In this document: positions 31,049 through 40,403 of the stretch, piece by piece
Position numbering within the stretch: the stretch's first letter is position 1
How the letters are laid out: each line of letters opens with the position of its first letter
From: Nonomuraea guangzhouensis
GTDB lineage: Bacteria > Actinomycetota > Actinomycetes > Streptosporangiales > Streptosporangiaceae
DNA length: 64,000 bases
Direction: 5' to 3'
Assembly (NCBI RefSeq): GCF_019396345.1
Contig: NZ_JAHKRM010000001.1
Location: 620,001-684,000 of the forward strand
The notes under the pieces: model-generated
Told to the model about the DNA's origin: nothing
Databases searched by the model: none
The model's input: only the letters and a program-made list of their open reading frames with translations
Translations under genes and position numbers: made by a program

Positions 31049-32389
31049 CTACGGGTGAAAGACGGCGGCCAGCTCCGGGATGCGGGCCCGGTAGCCGTCG
31101 AGCAGCCTGCGGGCCGTGCCGACGGAGTCGACCAGCGGGTGCAGGGCGAACGCCTCGACGGCCAAGGCGGACGAGCCCGACATGGCGGCCTCGATGGCCG
31201 TCTGCTCGACCGCCTTCACCTGCTGCACGAGACCGAGGAACCGGCCGGGGAGCGGCCGGGTGGCCAGCGGCCGGATCCCGGAGCCGTCCACCGCGCAGGG
31301 GATCTCGACGACCGCCTCCGCGGGCAGGCCGGGCACCGCGCTGCCGTTGCGGACATTGAGGATCATGGTAGACGGCTCACCGCGGGCGATGGCGGCCATG
31401 AGGGCGAGCGCGATGCCTTCGTAGCCGCCCGCCTCCAGATCGGCGGTGTCACGCTCGCCGGCGTCGGTGATCTCGCGGGTGTCGGCCATGTACGACGCGT
31501 CGCGCTCGCTGCGTGCCCTGCCCCACTCGGCGAGGGCGTGCTCGGGCCGCTCGCGTACGGCCGCGTAGAACCGGTCCTGCTGCCCGAGCAGCGACTCGCC
31601 ACGGGTCGGCCCGGAGATGGCGGCGACGGACTCGCGGTTGAAGTAGTAGTAGTACAGATACTCGTTGGGCAGCGCCCCCAGCGTCCGCACCCAGTCGCCG
31701 CCGAAGATCCGGGCCTCCTCGACCCGCCGCAGCGCCACGTCGTCGGCGAGCAGGTCGGGCAGCACGTCGCGACCCTGGTAGGAGAGCCCGCGCAGCCAGC
31801 CGAGATGGTTGAGGCCCACGTAGTCGGGCGCCACGCGCGCCGGGTCGAGGCCGAGGGCGGCGGCGGCGCGGCGGATCAGCCCGATCGGCGAGTCGCAGAT
31901 GCCGACCACGCGATCGCCGAGCACGCTCCGCATGGCCTCGGTGATCATGCCGGCCGGGTTGGTGAAGTTGATCACCCACGCCTGGGGCGCGAGAGCGGCC
32001 ACCCGCTCGGCCACCCGGACGGCGACGGGGATCGTGCGCAGGCCGTAGGCGATGCCGCCGGGCCCGGTCGTCTCCTGACCGAGCAGGCCCAGCTCCAGCG
32101 CGACCCGCTCATCGGCGGTGCGGCCCGCCAGGCCGCCGACGCGGATCGCCGAGAAGACGAAGGTGGCATCGCGCAGCGCGGTGTCCAGGTCGGTGGTGGT
32201 CAGCACCTTGGGCGGGTCGTCGTGCCCGGCGGCGAGCTGCTGCAGCACGTGCTGGATGGCGGCCAGCCGGTCCGCCGACACGTCGTACAGCACCACCTCC
32301 TCCACGCGCGGCTTCGCGGTGTCGCGCAGCAACGCGCCGTAGACCAACGGGACCCGGAAGCCGCCGCCGCCGAGGACGGTCAGTCTCAT
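31049..32389 (-). CDS. GH4 family glycosidase (6-phospho-beta-glucosidase-like)
   Basis: A 446-residue NAD- and metal-dependent glycoside hydrolase of family 4, intracellular. The Rossmann-type LGGGGFR is at residues 6-12, NFTNPAGMITEAM at 141-153, the metal-binding Cys165 in GICDSP, and Asn194-His195 in GLNHLGW. GH4 enzymes cleave glycosides by a redox-assisted elimination; this subgroup usually acts on 6-phospho-beta-glucosides. ATG 32389 is chosen for AAGGGG 5 bp upstream rather than GTG 32395. It follows the DeoR gene by 19 bp and is the outer gene of the leftward arm of a sugar locus; the rightward arm carries an ABC importer rather than a PTS, so the phosphorylation state of its substrate is open. 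Confidence 0.9.
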   Translation of the reverse strand: MRLTVLGGGGFRVPLVYGALLRDTAKPRVEEVVLYDVSADRLAAIQHVLQQLAAGHDDPPKVLTTTDLDTALRDATFVFSAIRVGGLAGRTADERVALELGLLGQETTGPGGIAYGLRTIPVAVRVAERVAALAPQAWVINFTNPAGMITEAMRSVLGDRVVGICDSPIGLIRRAAAALGLDPARVAPDYVGLNHLGWLRGLSYQGRDVLPDLLADDVALRRVEEARIFGGDWVRTLGALPNEYLYYYYFNRESVAAISGPTRGESLLGQQDRFYAAVRERPEHALAEWGRARSERDASYMADTREITDAGERDTADLEAGGYEGIALALMAAIARGEPSTMILNVRNGSAVPGLPAEAVVEIPCAVDGSGIRPLATRPLPGRFLGLVQQVKAVEQTAIEAAMSGSSALAVEAFALHPLVDSVGTARRLLDGYRARIPELAAVFHP

Positions 32390-32408
32390 CGCCACCCCTT
32401 CACCCGAT

Positions 32409-33167
32409 TCACACGACCTGCACCTCGGCGCCCGCGGCGGCGCAGTTGCGCAGCGTCGTCGCGTCGGCGCCCTCGTTCGTGACGATCACGTCGATGTCCT
32501 CGGGACCACACACCCGCAGCGCGCCGGTGCCGGGGAACTTCTGCCGGTCGGCGAGTAACACCACCTGGCCCGCCGCCGCGATCATGGCCCGCTTCAGCGG
32601 CACCTCGGCGAGCGTGGTGTCGACGAGCTGGCCGTCCGGCCGGACGCCGCTCACGCCCAGGAACACGCGGTCGGCGCACACCTGGCGCAGCGCCTCCTCG
32701 GTCAGCACCCCGACCAGCGAGTGGTATGTCCGGCGGACCATGCCGCCGAGCAGCAGCAGCTCGACCGCCGGGTCGGCGCGGAGCACGTCGAGAACGGCGA
32801 GGCTGGAGGTGACCACGGTGATGCGGCGGCCACGGAGCCGGCGGGCCAGGCGCATCGTCGTCGTCCCGATGTCGAGCAGGACCACGTCGCCGTCGCGGAC
32901 GAGCTGCGCGGCGCGGCCGGCCACGGCCTCCTTGTCCTGCTCGTCGACCCCCGCCACCGCGGCGAAGGGCCGGTTGGTGTCGGCGTCGACCTCGGCGAGA
33001 GCGCCGCCGCGCACGCGCCTCAGCGTGCCATCGCGGTCGAGCACCTCAAGGTCGCGGCGGATGGTGGACGGGCTCACGCCGAGCTGGCTGGCCAGATCGG
33101 CAACGCTGGTGGCGCCTGAGAGGCGGACCCGGCGCATGATCTCGGCATGCCTGAGGCGCTGAAGCAC
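32409..33167 (-). CDS. DeoR/GlpR family transcriptional regulator
   Basis: A 252-residue repressor-type protein. The N-terminal winged HTH is SVADLASQLGVSPSTIRRDL, with the DeoR signature DRDGTLRRVRGGAL. The C-terminal DeoRC sensor domain has LLDIGTTTMRLA for phosphosugar binding and a later LLLLGGMVRR. Such proteins sense phosphorylated sugars. The start is GTG with no evident ribosome site. It is divergent from the PfkB-ABC operon; tandem 10-bp repeats in the gap are the likely operator for both arms. Confidence 0.9.
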   Translation of the reverse strand: MLQRLRHAEIMRRVRLSGATSVADLASQLGVSPSTIRRDLEVLDRDGTLRRVRGGALAEVDADTNRPFAAVAGVDEQDKEAVAGRAAQLVRDGDVVLLDIGTTTMRLARRLRGRRITVVTSSLAVLDVLRADPAVELLLLGGMVRRTYHSLVGVLTEEALRQVCADRVFLGVSGVRPDGQLVDTTLAEVPLKRAMIAAAGQVVLLADRQKFPGTGALRVCGPEDIDVIVTNEGADATTLRNCAAAGAEVQVV

Positions 33168-33193
33168 GGAGGCATCGTATCAGTCATATCCGC

Positions 33194-33213
33194 GCATGAG
33201 TGAGCATCATTGA
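33194..33213. promoter_or_regulatory. Candidate DeoR operator: tandem direct repeats
   Basis: Two adjacent 10-mers, GCATGAGTGA (33194-33203) and GCATCATTGA (33204-33213), match at 8 of 10 positions. They lie in the 129-bp gap between the divergent DeoR and PfkB genes. DeoR-family proteins often bind direct repeats with a one-turn period, which fits. Binding is inferred. Confidence 0.5.
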
Positions 33214-33296
33214 CCAAAAACCCGCGCGAAACACTTGAAGTGCGCGGCCAAACATGCAAGATTGCGCACATCTCGCTCTGTCGAGGAGGACTTTCC

Positions 33297-34544
33297 GTGT
33301 CTAGCCAGGCTTATGACCCTCTAGCCGATCAGCGAACCCCGGAGGGGCCACAGTTCGACGTCTTCTTAGCGGGCACGGTCTTCCTCGACATCGTGTTCAC
33401 CGGGCTGGCCTCGATGCCGGCCGCCGGCACGGAGATCTGGGCCGACGGCATGGGCTCGTGCCCGGGCGGCATCGCCAACCTGGCCATCGCGACCAGCCGG
33501 CTGGGCCTGCGTACCTCGCTGGCCGCCGCGTTCGGGGACGACGACTACGCCGACTTCTGCTGGCGTACGCTCGCGGAGCAGGAATCCGTTGACCTGTCCA
33601 GGTCCCGGCGCTTCGAGAACTGGCACTCACCGGTGACGGTCTCCATGGCCGTCGACCGCGACCGCAGCATGGTGACCCACGGCCACTCCGCACCCATGTC
33701 GGCCTCGGACATGATCGGCGCCCCGCCCCGGTCCAGGGCGGCGATCGTGACGCTGTCCGCCGAAGAGCCGCTCGGTATGCCCGGCAAGTGCAACTGGGCC
33801 GAGAAGGCGCAGCTCGACGGTGCCCTCATCTTCGCCGACGTGGGCTGGGACCCGTCCGGCGCCTGGTCGCCCGACCTGCTGGAGCAGCTCTCGGTCTGCC
33901 ACGCGTTCATGCCCAACGCGGTCGAGGCCATGGCCTACACCGCCACCGAGACCCCGCGTGACGCGCTGTACGCGATCGCCGACCGGGTTCCCCTCGCCGT
34001 GGTCACCGACGGGGCCAACGGCGCCATGGCCATCGACTCCCTGACGGGTGAGGAGGCGTTCGTCCCGGCTCCGCGGGTGACGGCGCTGGACCCGACCGGC
34101 GCGGGTGACGTCTTCGGCGCGGGACTCGTGCTCGGCACCCTGTGCGGCTGGCCGCTGAACGACCGGCTGGCGTTCGCCGGGGTCTGCTCGGCGCTGGCCG
34201 TCCAGCAGTTCGGCGGCTCGCTGGCCGCGCCCGGCTGGGGGGACATCGCCGACTGGTGGCACGAGGTGCGGGCGGCGGCCGGCCACAGCGGCGCCTACGG
34301 CGACTCGCTGGCCCGCCGGTACGCCTTCCTCGACAAGCTGGTGCCCACCGACCCGGTGGGCGCGGTACGCCGAGCGGCCGCCACCATCGCCCGCCACGCC
34401 GACGTGGGGATGGCTCCGCAGACGCCGGGTAAGCCACCGCCCAAGCCCGAAGGCGCGGCAGCCACAGCCGCGACCGAGGCAGGCGGCCCACCCGACGAGC
34501 CCGAGGACCCGAACACGTCTCGCGTGCCTGCGCAAAAGGAGTAA
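33297..34544 (+). CDS. PfkB family carbohydrate kinase
   Basis: A 415-residue sugar kinase. The N-terminal glycine pattern is GSCPGGIANLAIATSRLG; the second PfkB signature with catalytic Asp is DPTGAGDVFGAG near residue 265. The last 50 residues are a Pro/Ala-rich tail (PGKPPPKPEG...) not seen in typical members. The GTG at 33297 is chosen because GAGGAGG lies 7 bp upstream; the earlier in-frame ATG would place 29 odd residues and the operator inside the gene. It probably phosphorylates the imported or released sugar. The solute-binding lipoprotein gene starts 4 bp after its stop. Confidence 0.9.
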   Translation: MSSQAYDPLADQRTPEGPQFDVFLAGTVFLDIVFTGLASMPAAGTEIWADGMGSCPGGIANLAIATSRLGLRTSLAAAFGDDDYADFCWRTLAEQESVDLSRSRRFENWHSPVTVSMAVDRDRSMVTHGHSAPMSASDMIGAPPRSRAAIVTLSAEEPLGMPGKCNWAEKAQLDGALIFADVGWDPSGAWSPDLLEQLSVCHAFMPNAVEAMAYTATETPRDALYAIADRVPLAVVTDGANGAMAIDSLTGEEAFVPAPRVTALDPTGAGDVFGAGLVLGTLCGWPLNDRLAFAGVCSALAVQQFGGSLAAPGWGDIADWWHEVRAAAGHSGAYGDSLARRYAFLDKLVPTDPVGAVRRAAATIARHADVGMAPQTPGKPPPKPEGAAATAATEAGGPPDEPEDPNTSRVPAQKE

Positions 34545-34548
34545 CACC

Positions 34549-35919
34549 ATGATCGCCTCGACACCTCGCGGACGTGCCGTACTCGCCGCCACCGTCGTGG
34601 CCCTCGCCGCGACGGCGTGCGCGCCCGGCTCCTCGGCTCCGCCGACGACGGCCTCGTCGGCGGCGCCGAGCGAGGTGCGCACCGACGCCGCGAACCTCGG
34701 CAACGTCACCCTCACCGTCTGGGACCAGGAGGTACGCGGCGGGCAGGCCGCCCAGATGAAGCAGCTCAACGCCGCGTTCGAGGCGAAGTACCCCAACATC
34801 AAGCTCAAGCGGGTCTCCCGCTCCTTCGACGACCTCAACACCACCCTGCGCCTGGCGCTGAGCGGCAACGAACCGCCGGACGTGGTGGAGGCCAACAACG
34901 GCCGGTCCTCGATGGGCGCGTTCGTGAAGGCCGGCCAGCTGCGCCCGCTGAACGTCTACGCCGAGGCGTACCACTGGAAGAAGCGCTATCCGGACTCGGT
35001 CCTGCGCTACTCCAGCTACAGCGCCGACGGCAAGGTGTTCGGCGAGGGCAACCTGTACGGCCTGCCCCAGGTCGGCGAGGTCGTCGGCATCTACTACAAC
35101 GCCGCCAAGCTGACCAGTCTCGCCCTGCAGCCGCCGAAGACCTGGGAGGAGTTCCAGGCCGCGCTGGCCAAGGCCAAGGGCGCCGGCGAGGTGCCGATGC
35201 AGCTCGGCAACCTCGACAAATGGCCGGCCATCCACGTGTTCGGCACCGTGCAGGGCCGCGACGTCCCCGCCGCGCAGATCAGCACGCTGGCCTTCGGCCG
35301 CAAGGGCGCCTCGTGGAACACGCCCGAGAACACCAAGGCCGCCCAGCAGCTCGTCGACTGGGTCGACAAGGGCTACTTCAACAAGGGCTTCAACGGGCAG
35401 GGCTATGACCCGGCGTGGCAGGCGTTCAGCAAGGGTACGGGCGTCTTCATGATCGCCGGCACCTGGCTGATGGCCGACATGGAGAAGGTCCTGGGCAAGA
35501 ACCTGGGCTTCATGCTGCCGCCCGGCGTCACGGCCGACGCGCCGCCCGTCGCGACCGGTGGCACGGGCCTGCCGTTCGCCATCACCGCCAAGAGCCCCAA
35601 CCCCGACGCGGCGGCGGCGTACATCGACTTCATCACCAACGCCGACGCCATGAAGGTGCTCACCGCCACCGGGAACCTGCCGGTCGCCGACACCGACCAG
35701 CAGAGCGTCAAGGCGGGCGCGCAGCAGGACGTCTTCAAGGCGTTCGGCACCGCGACCAAGAACGACGGCCTGGTGCCCTACCTCGACTATGCGACACCGA
35801 CCTTCGCCGACACGCTGGGCGCGGCGCTGCAGGACCTGCTGGCCAAGAAGGCGACTCCGCAGGAGTTCCTGGCCACGCTGGAGAAGGACTACAAGACCTT
35901 CTCGGAGACGAACGGGTGA
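34549..35919 (+). CDS. ABC sugar transporter substrate-binding lipoprotein
   Basis: A 456-residue extracellular lipoprotein (family 1 solute-binding, PF01547/PF13416). The lipobox is LAATAC with Cys24. The start of the mature domain, VTLTVWDQEVRGGQAAQMKQ, the ANNGRSSMGAFVKAGQLRPL hinge part and GLPQVGEVVGIYYNAAKL are typical of oligosaccharide binders. It feeds the two permeases encoded next; no ATPase gene is in the operon, so an MsiK-like shared ATPase encoded elsewhere is expected (known for Streptomyces, inferred here). The stop overlaps the permease GTG. Confidence 0.92.
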   Translation: MIASTPRGRAVLAATVVALAATACAPGSSAPPTTASSAAPSEVRTDAANLGNVTLTVWDQEVRGGQAAQMKQLNAAFEAKYPNIKLKRVSRSFDDLNTTLRLALSGNEPPDVVEANNGRSSMGAFVKAGQLRPLNVYAEAYHWKKRYPDSVLRYSSYSADGKVFGEGNLYGLPQVGEVVGIYYNAAKLTSLALQPPKTWEEFQAALAKAKGAGEVPMQLGNLDKWPAIHVFGTVQGRDVPAAQISTLAFGRKGASWNTPENTKAAQQLVDWVDKGYFNKGFNGQGYDPAWQAFSKGTGVFMIAGTWLMADMEKVLGKNLGFMLPPGVTADAPPVATGGTGLPFAITAKSPNPDAAAAYIDFITNADAMKVLTATGNLPVADTDQQSVKAGAQQDVFKAFGTATKNDGLVPYLDYATPTFADTLGAALQDLLAKKATPQEFLATLEKDYKTFSETNG

Positions 35920-36809
35920 GCGTGGCCCGTCCTCCCGGGGAGCCCAGACGGGTCGCCTACCTCTATTTACTGCCGGCGTTCGTCATCTACGCGGCGTTCC
36001 TGCTCTATCCGATCGGCCGCGCCGTGCAGTTGTCGCTGTACGACTGGGACGGGCTGTCCGTCGGCCGGTGGGCGGGACTGTCCAACTACGCGGCGATCGT
36101 CGCGGACGAGGGGCTCCGTGACGCCTTCGTCCACGCGCTGGTCCTCGTCGGGTTCTACGCGCTGGCGCCGCTGGCCATCGGGCTGACGCTGGCCGCGATA
36201 CTCAACCACGCCAAGGTGCGCGGGCTCGGGTTCTTCCGCACGGTGGTGTTCCTGCCGCAGGTGGTCGCCATGGTCGTGGTGGCCGTCGCCTGGCGCCGCG
36301 TGTACGCCCCGGACGGCACGCTCAACGGCCTGCTCGACGCGCTCGGCCTCGACTCGCTCACCAGGGGCTGGCTGGGTGACTACACGTTCGCGCTGCCGGC
36401 CGTCGGCGTGGTCGGCACCTGGTTCGAGACCGGGCTGGTGACCGTGCTGCTGCTGGCCGGGATGAGCCGCATCCCGGTGGAGCTGTACGAGGCGGCGCGG
36501 CTCGACGGGGCGGGCGCGGTCAAGGAGTTCTTCGCGGTCACGTTGCCCTCGGTGCGCGGGGAGATCGCGGTCGCGCTGACACTGACCGTCATCGCCGCGC
36601 TGCGGACGTTCGACCTGGTGTACATCACCACGCGCGGCGGTCCCGGCGACTCCACGTCGGTGCCGTCGTACGAGGTCTACCACCGGGCCTTCGGGCTCAG
36701 CCAGATCGGTTCGGCGGCGGCGATCGGGGTGACCCTGACGGTGGTCATCTTCGCGATCTCGTTCGTGATCAACCGCTTCGCGGACAGATCGGACAGGGGG
36801 GCCTCGTGA
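35916..36809 (+). CDS. ABC sugar transporter permease, MalF-type
   Basis: A 297-residue integral membrane protein with six predicted helices, beginning YLYLLPAFVIYAAFLLYPIG. The EAA loop that contacts the ATPase is ELYEAARLDGAGAVKEFFAV. The GTG start overlaps the upstream TGA (GTGA), and its own stop overlaps the start of the second permease, so the three transport genes are translationally coupled. It forms the membrane channel with the next protein. Confidence 0.92.
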   Translation: MSVARPPGEPRRVAYLYLLPAFVIYAAFLLYPIGRAVQLSLYDWDGLSVGRWAGLSNYAAIVADEGLRDAFVHALVLVGFYALAPLAIGLTLAAILNHAKVRGLGFFRTVVFLPQVVAMVVVAVAWRRVYAPDGTLNGLLDALGLDSLTRGWLGDYTFALPAVGVVGTWFETGLVTVLLLAGMSRIPVELYEAARLDGAGAVKEFFAVTLPSVRGEIAVALTLTVIAALRTFDLVYITTRGGPGDSTSVPSYEVYHRAFGLSQIGSAAAIGVTLTVVIFAISFVINRFADRSDRGAS

Positions 36810-37633
36810 TCTCGCGTGGGGAGCGGCTGGCCAACTACGTCATCCTGTCGGCGTTCGCCGCGTTCGCGCTCTTCCCCATCCTGTCGATCCTGTTCGCCGC
36901 GCTCGGCCCCGACGACAGCGCCGACGCCACCGGGCAGGGGCTCAGCGTGGCGGGGCTGCACGTGGGCAACTTCTCGGCGGCGTGGGAGATCGGGCGGTTC
37001 AGCACCTACCTGCGTACGAGCCTGGCGGTGTCGGCGTTCGTCGTGGTGGTCAGCGTGGTGTTGTCGATCATGAGCGGGTACGCGTTCGGCACCATGCGCT
37101 TCCGCGGCCAGTCGGTGCTGTTCTACCTGTTCATGCTCGGGATCATGATGCCGAGCGAGGCCATCGCGGTGCCGCTCTACTTCGACCTGCGGTCGCTCGG
37201 CCTGATCGACACGTTCTGGTCGGTGGCGCTGCCGCAGGTCGCGCTCTCGGTGGCGTTCGGCACATTCTGGATGCGGGCCTACTTCCGGGCCAGCAGCCGG
37301 GCCATCGTCGAGGCCGCCCGCATCGACGGCGCCTCGACCTGGCGCATCCTGTGGCAGGTGCTGGTGCCCCCGGCCCGGCCCGCCGTGGTCACGCTGACCG
37401 TCCTGGTCTTCATGTGGACGTGGAACGAGTTCCTCATCCCGCTGATCATGGTGACCAGCGAGTCGCTGCGTACCGCGCCGCTGGGTCTGGCCTTCTTCCA
37501 GGGCCAGTACACCTCCGGCTTCACCCTGCTCGCCGCCGGATCGGTCATCGTCGCGACCCCGGTGGTGATCTTCTACCTGTTCCTCCAGCGTCACTTCGTC
37601 CGCGGGCTGCTCCAGGGGGCGGTCCGCGAATAA
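36806..37633 (+). CDS. ABC sugar transporter permease, MalG-type
   Basis: A 275-residue membrane protein with about six helices; the first is ANYVILSAFAAFALFPILS, and the EAA loop is VEAARIDGASTWRILWQVL. The C-terminal FLQRHFVRGLLQGAVRE is a standard MalG-type end. The GTG start is within the upstream gene end. It is followed after 15 bp by the secreted deacetylase gene, whose ribosome site (GGAGG) is in the gap. Confidence 0.92.
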   Translation: MISRGERLANYVILSAFAAFALFPILSILFAALGPDDSADATGQGLSVAGLHVGNFSAAWEIGRFSTYLRTSLAVSAFVVVVSVVLSIMSGYAFGTMRFRGQSVLFYLFMLGIMMPSEAIAVPLYFDLRSLGLIDTFWSVALPQVALSVAFGTFWMRAYFRASSRAIVEAARIDGASTWRILWQVLVPPARPAVVTLTVLVFMWTWNEFLIPLIMVTSESLRTAPLGLAFFQGQYTSGFTLLAAGSVIVATPVVIFYLFLQRHFVRGLLQGAVRE

Positions 37634-37648
37634 CCCCCCGGAGGTTCC

Positions 37649-40312
37649 ATGAAGATAGTCGCGCTGGTCGCCGCGGCCGCACTCGCCCTTTCGCCGGTCA
37701 CCCCGGCGCTGGCCGAGCAGGCCCCCGCTCCCCCCGTCGACCTCGACGCGCTGTTCGTCGGCGCCCATCCCGACGACGAGGCGTTCAGCCTGTCCACGCT
37801 CGGCCAGTGGAACGAGGACCACGACGTCCGCACCGGCGTCGTCACCGTCACCCGGGGCGAGGGCGGCGGCAACGCCGTCGGACCGGAGGAAGGCCCGGCA
37901 CTCGGCCTGCTGCGAGAGGCCGAGGAACGTACCGCGGTCGGCAAGGCCGGGGTTCGGGAGGTGTTCAACCTCGACGACGTCGACTTCTACTACACGGTCA
38001 GCGCCCCGCTGACCGACCAGATCTGGGGGGACGACACCCTGGAGAAGGTCGTACGGATCGTCCGCCAGACCCGTCCCGAGGTCCTGCTCACCATGGACCC
38101 GGCCCCCTCCCCCGGCAACCACGGGAACCACCAGCAGGCCGCGCGGCTGGCCGTCGAGGCGTTCTACGCGGCGGCCGACCCGAAGGCGTTCCCCGAGCAG
38201 ATCACCCGCGAGGGGCTGCGCCCCTTCGCGCCCGCCCGCCTGTTCCTCGGCGGCGGCCGCGGCACCTCCCAGGTCGGCCCCACCTGCGCCGCGACGTTCC
38301 GCCCCGCGAACCCGGCGCAGAACGTGTACGGCGTGTGGAGCGGACGCGCCTCCCAGAGCCAGGGCAAGACCTGGGCCACCATCGAGCGCGAGGCCCAGCG
38401 CTCGTACGCCTCCCAGGGCTGGGCCGTCTTCCCCGACGTGCCGTCCGACCCCGCCCAGCTGGGCTGCGACTTCTTCACCCAGGTGGACTCGCGGGTGCCC
38501 TTCCCCGAGCCGGGCACCGCGGCGGCCTCCGCGCCCACCGCGATCCTCGACGGCGCGCTGACCCGCCCGGCCGGTAGCGTGCCGCTCGGCACCCTGCTCG
38601 ACCTGCGTCCCAGTACGTTCGACGTCCGCCCGGCTACGACGTTCACCGTCAAGGTCACCGCGACCGCCCCGTCCCGCGAATCGCTGGGCCGCTCGGCCGT
38701 GGCACTGAAGGCCCCCGAGGGCTGGCAGGTCAGCGGCTCCGGCGACCTCGGCAGGATCGCCGCGGGGCGTACGGGATCGGCGACGTTCACGGTGACCCCC
38801 GCTCAGGGCGCGAGCGGCCGGGCCCGCCTCGCGGCCACGCTGACCACCGACCACGGACGCGGCTACACCGACCGGCAGGTCGAGATCAGCCCCGCCGTAC
38901 GCGGTGGGCAGCAGCTGCTCCCCCAGGTCGCCCAGTACGAGAAGTGGACCGCCGAACTCGGCGTGCCGCAGCTCCGCGGCCTGGTCACACCGGTGCTCAC
39001 CCTCCCGTCCGGCGGCTCCCGGCCGGTGGGTGTCGTGGTCACCAACGTGAGCGGCACCACCCAGTCCGGCACCGTACGCCTGGATCTGCCCGCCGGCTTC
39101 ACCGCCGACCGCGCCGAGGCGCCCTACAGCGGTCTGGCGGCCGGGGCGTCGACGACGGTGCCGTTCACCGTCACCAACGCAGACCCCTCGCTGAAGACCT
39201 CGAACCAGGGCGGCGACTACGCCTACACCATCACCACCACCAGCGCGGACGGCTCCAGCGTGAGCAAGCCCGCGCTCGAACTGGTCCCGGCGGTGGCCAT
39301 CCCGCAGGCCACGGCGGCGCCCGCGATCGACGGCGTGGAGGGCGACGGCGAGTACTCCGGCCCCGCCCTGGACATCTCCCGCCTGTGGGAGGGCACCGCG
39401 TGCTCGTCGGCAGCGGACTGCTCCGGCACGGCCAAGGTCACCTGGCGCGACGACACGCTGTTCCTGGTGGTCCACGTGAAGGACGACGTGGTCGGCACCC
39501 GCCTGCCCGCCTCCGACTGCAAGCGGCACTGGCGTACCGACTCGGTGGAGGTGACCCTCGACCCGCGCGGCACGTCGGAGAACACTTCCACCACGTTCAA
39601 GGCCGCGGTGCTGCCGGTGACGGCCGAGGGGCCGCCCTGCGCCCTGCGTGACGCCGACAACCACCAGGGTCCCGCCACCGGCGTGCGGGTGGCGTCGAAG
39701 GTCTCCGCCGGCGGGTACGACGTCGAGCTGGCCATCCCGATGGAGACCCTGCCGGGCGCGGTCGATCCCGCGCACCTCGGGCTGAACATCCTGGTGTACG
39801 ACTCCGACACCCAGGACAAGACCGGCCAGACCCGGATCGGCTGGTCGACGTGGGGTGGCGTACAGGGTGACCCGTACCGGTGGGGCGTCGCGACGCTGCC
39901 GGGCTACCAGCCGCCGGCCGGACGGCCGACCACCCCGCCCAACCCGGTGATCCCCGACACCGGCCTGTCCAGCCTGGACTCGCCGCAGTCGCTGGAGCAG
40001 GCGGTCCGCGTTCACCTCCCGCTCGCCGGCGGTCCCGCGGCGAAGGAGTCCGAGAGCGGCTGGGTGAGCTCCGCGGCGAGCGGTCAGAACGCCGTGAAGG
40101 TGACGTTGCGCGCCAACGCCGCCGGTAAGGCGCACTTGTTCGTCCGCGACGACCAGGGCACGGCGGGCAGCCGCGTCGTCACCGTCTCCGGCCGGGGCAC
40201 CACGACGGTGACCGTCCCGCTGACCCGCGCACTCGGCGCCCACCCGACGGTGGTGGCCGGCTGGCAGGCGACCGGCGGCGGCACGCTGGCCACCCAGACC
40301 CGGGTGCGCTGA
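37649..40312 (+). CDS. Secreted PIG-L-type deacetylase with NEW3 and CBM9-like domains
   Basis: An 887-residue exported protein with a Sec signal peptide (1-22, ending TPALAEQ). Residues 31-250 are a PIG-L/LmbE N-deacetylase with zinc motif AHPDDE (His40, Asp42, Asp43) and a later HGNHQQAARLA histidine pair. Two NEW3/alpha-galactosidase-associated beta domains follow (about 330-420 and 450-540). Residues of about 550-760 resemble a family 9 carbohydrate-binding domain (IDGVEGDGEYSGPALDIS, RTDSVEVTLDPRG). The last 100 residues are another beta region. It probably removes N-acetyl groups from an extracellular sugar chain and hands products to the importer encoded upstream; substrate unknown. 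It ends at a strong terminator. Confidence 0.85.
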   Translation: MKIVALVAAAALALSPVTPALAEQAPAPPVDLDALFVGAHPDDEAFSLSTLGQWNEDHDVRTGVVTVTRGEGGGNAVGPEEGPALGLLREAEERTAVGKAGVREVFNLDDVDFYYTVSAPLTDQIWGDDTLEKVVRIVRQTRPEVLLTMDPAPSPGNHGNHQQAARLAVEAFYAAADPKAFPEQITREGLRPFAPARLFLGGGRGTSQVGPTCAATFRPANPAQNVYGVWSGRASQSQGKTWATIEREAQRSYASQGWAVFPDVPSDPAQLGCDFFTQVDSRVPFPEPGTAAASAPTAILDGALTRPAGSVPLGTLLDLRPSTFDVRPATTFTVKVTATAPSRESLGRSAVALKAPEGWQVSGSGDLGRIAAGRTGSATFTVTPAQGASGRARLAATLTTDHGRGYTDRQVEISPAVRGGQQLLPQVAQYEKWTAELGVPQLRGLVTPVLTLPSGGSRPVGVVVTNVSGTTQSGTVRLDLPAGFTADRAEAPYSGLAAGASTTVPFTVTNADPSLKTSNQGGDYAYTITTTSADGSSVSKPALELVPAVAIPQATAAPAIDGVEGDGEYSGPALDISRLWEGTACSSAADCSGTAKVTWRDDTLFLVVHVKDDVVGTRLPASDCKRHWRTDSVEVTLDPRGTSENTSTTFKAAVLPVTAEGPPCALRDADNHQGPATGVRVASKVSAGGYDVELAIPMETLPGAVDPAHLGLNILVYDSDTQDKTGQTRIGWSTWGGVQGDPYRWGVATLPGYQPPAGRPTTPPNPVIPDTGLSSLDSPQSLEQAVRVHLPLAGGPAAKESESGWVSSAASGQNAVKVTLRANAAGKAHLFVRDDQGTAGSRVVTVSGRGTTTVTVPLTRALGAHPTVVAGWQATGGGTLATQTRVR

Positions 40313-40316
40313 GAAC

Positions 40317-40348
40317 TCCGGCCCGGTGGGACTGCCCACCGGGCCGGA
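40317..40348 (+). terminator. Terminator at the end of the sugar operon
   Basis: A perfect 14-bp stem, 40317-40330 (TCCGGCCCGGTGGG) with 40335-40348, closes an ACTG loop, 4 bp after the deacetylase stop. It lies between convergent genes and can act on both. Confidence 0.85.
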
Positions 40349-40403
40349 CTCTCAGTCCCGCTGGGCCGGCGGGTCGCCGCAGAGACGATCCGCCTTCACC
40401 GGC

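Noticed and set aside
33210..33296. N-terminal extension of the PfkB kinase from the upstream ATG
   Set aside because: It would run into the putative operator, and GTG 33297 has a strong GAGGAGG.
36677..40339. Very long open frame on the minus strand opposite the permease and deacetylase genes
   Set aside because: It is antisense to genes with clear family motifs, has Arg/Gly/His-rich composition typical of high-GC shadow frames, and no family pattern.
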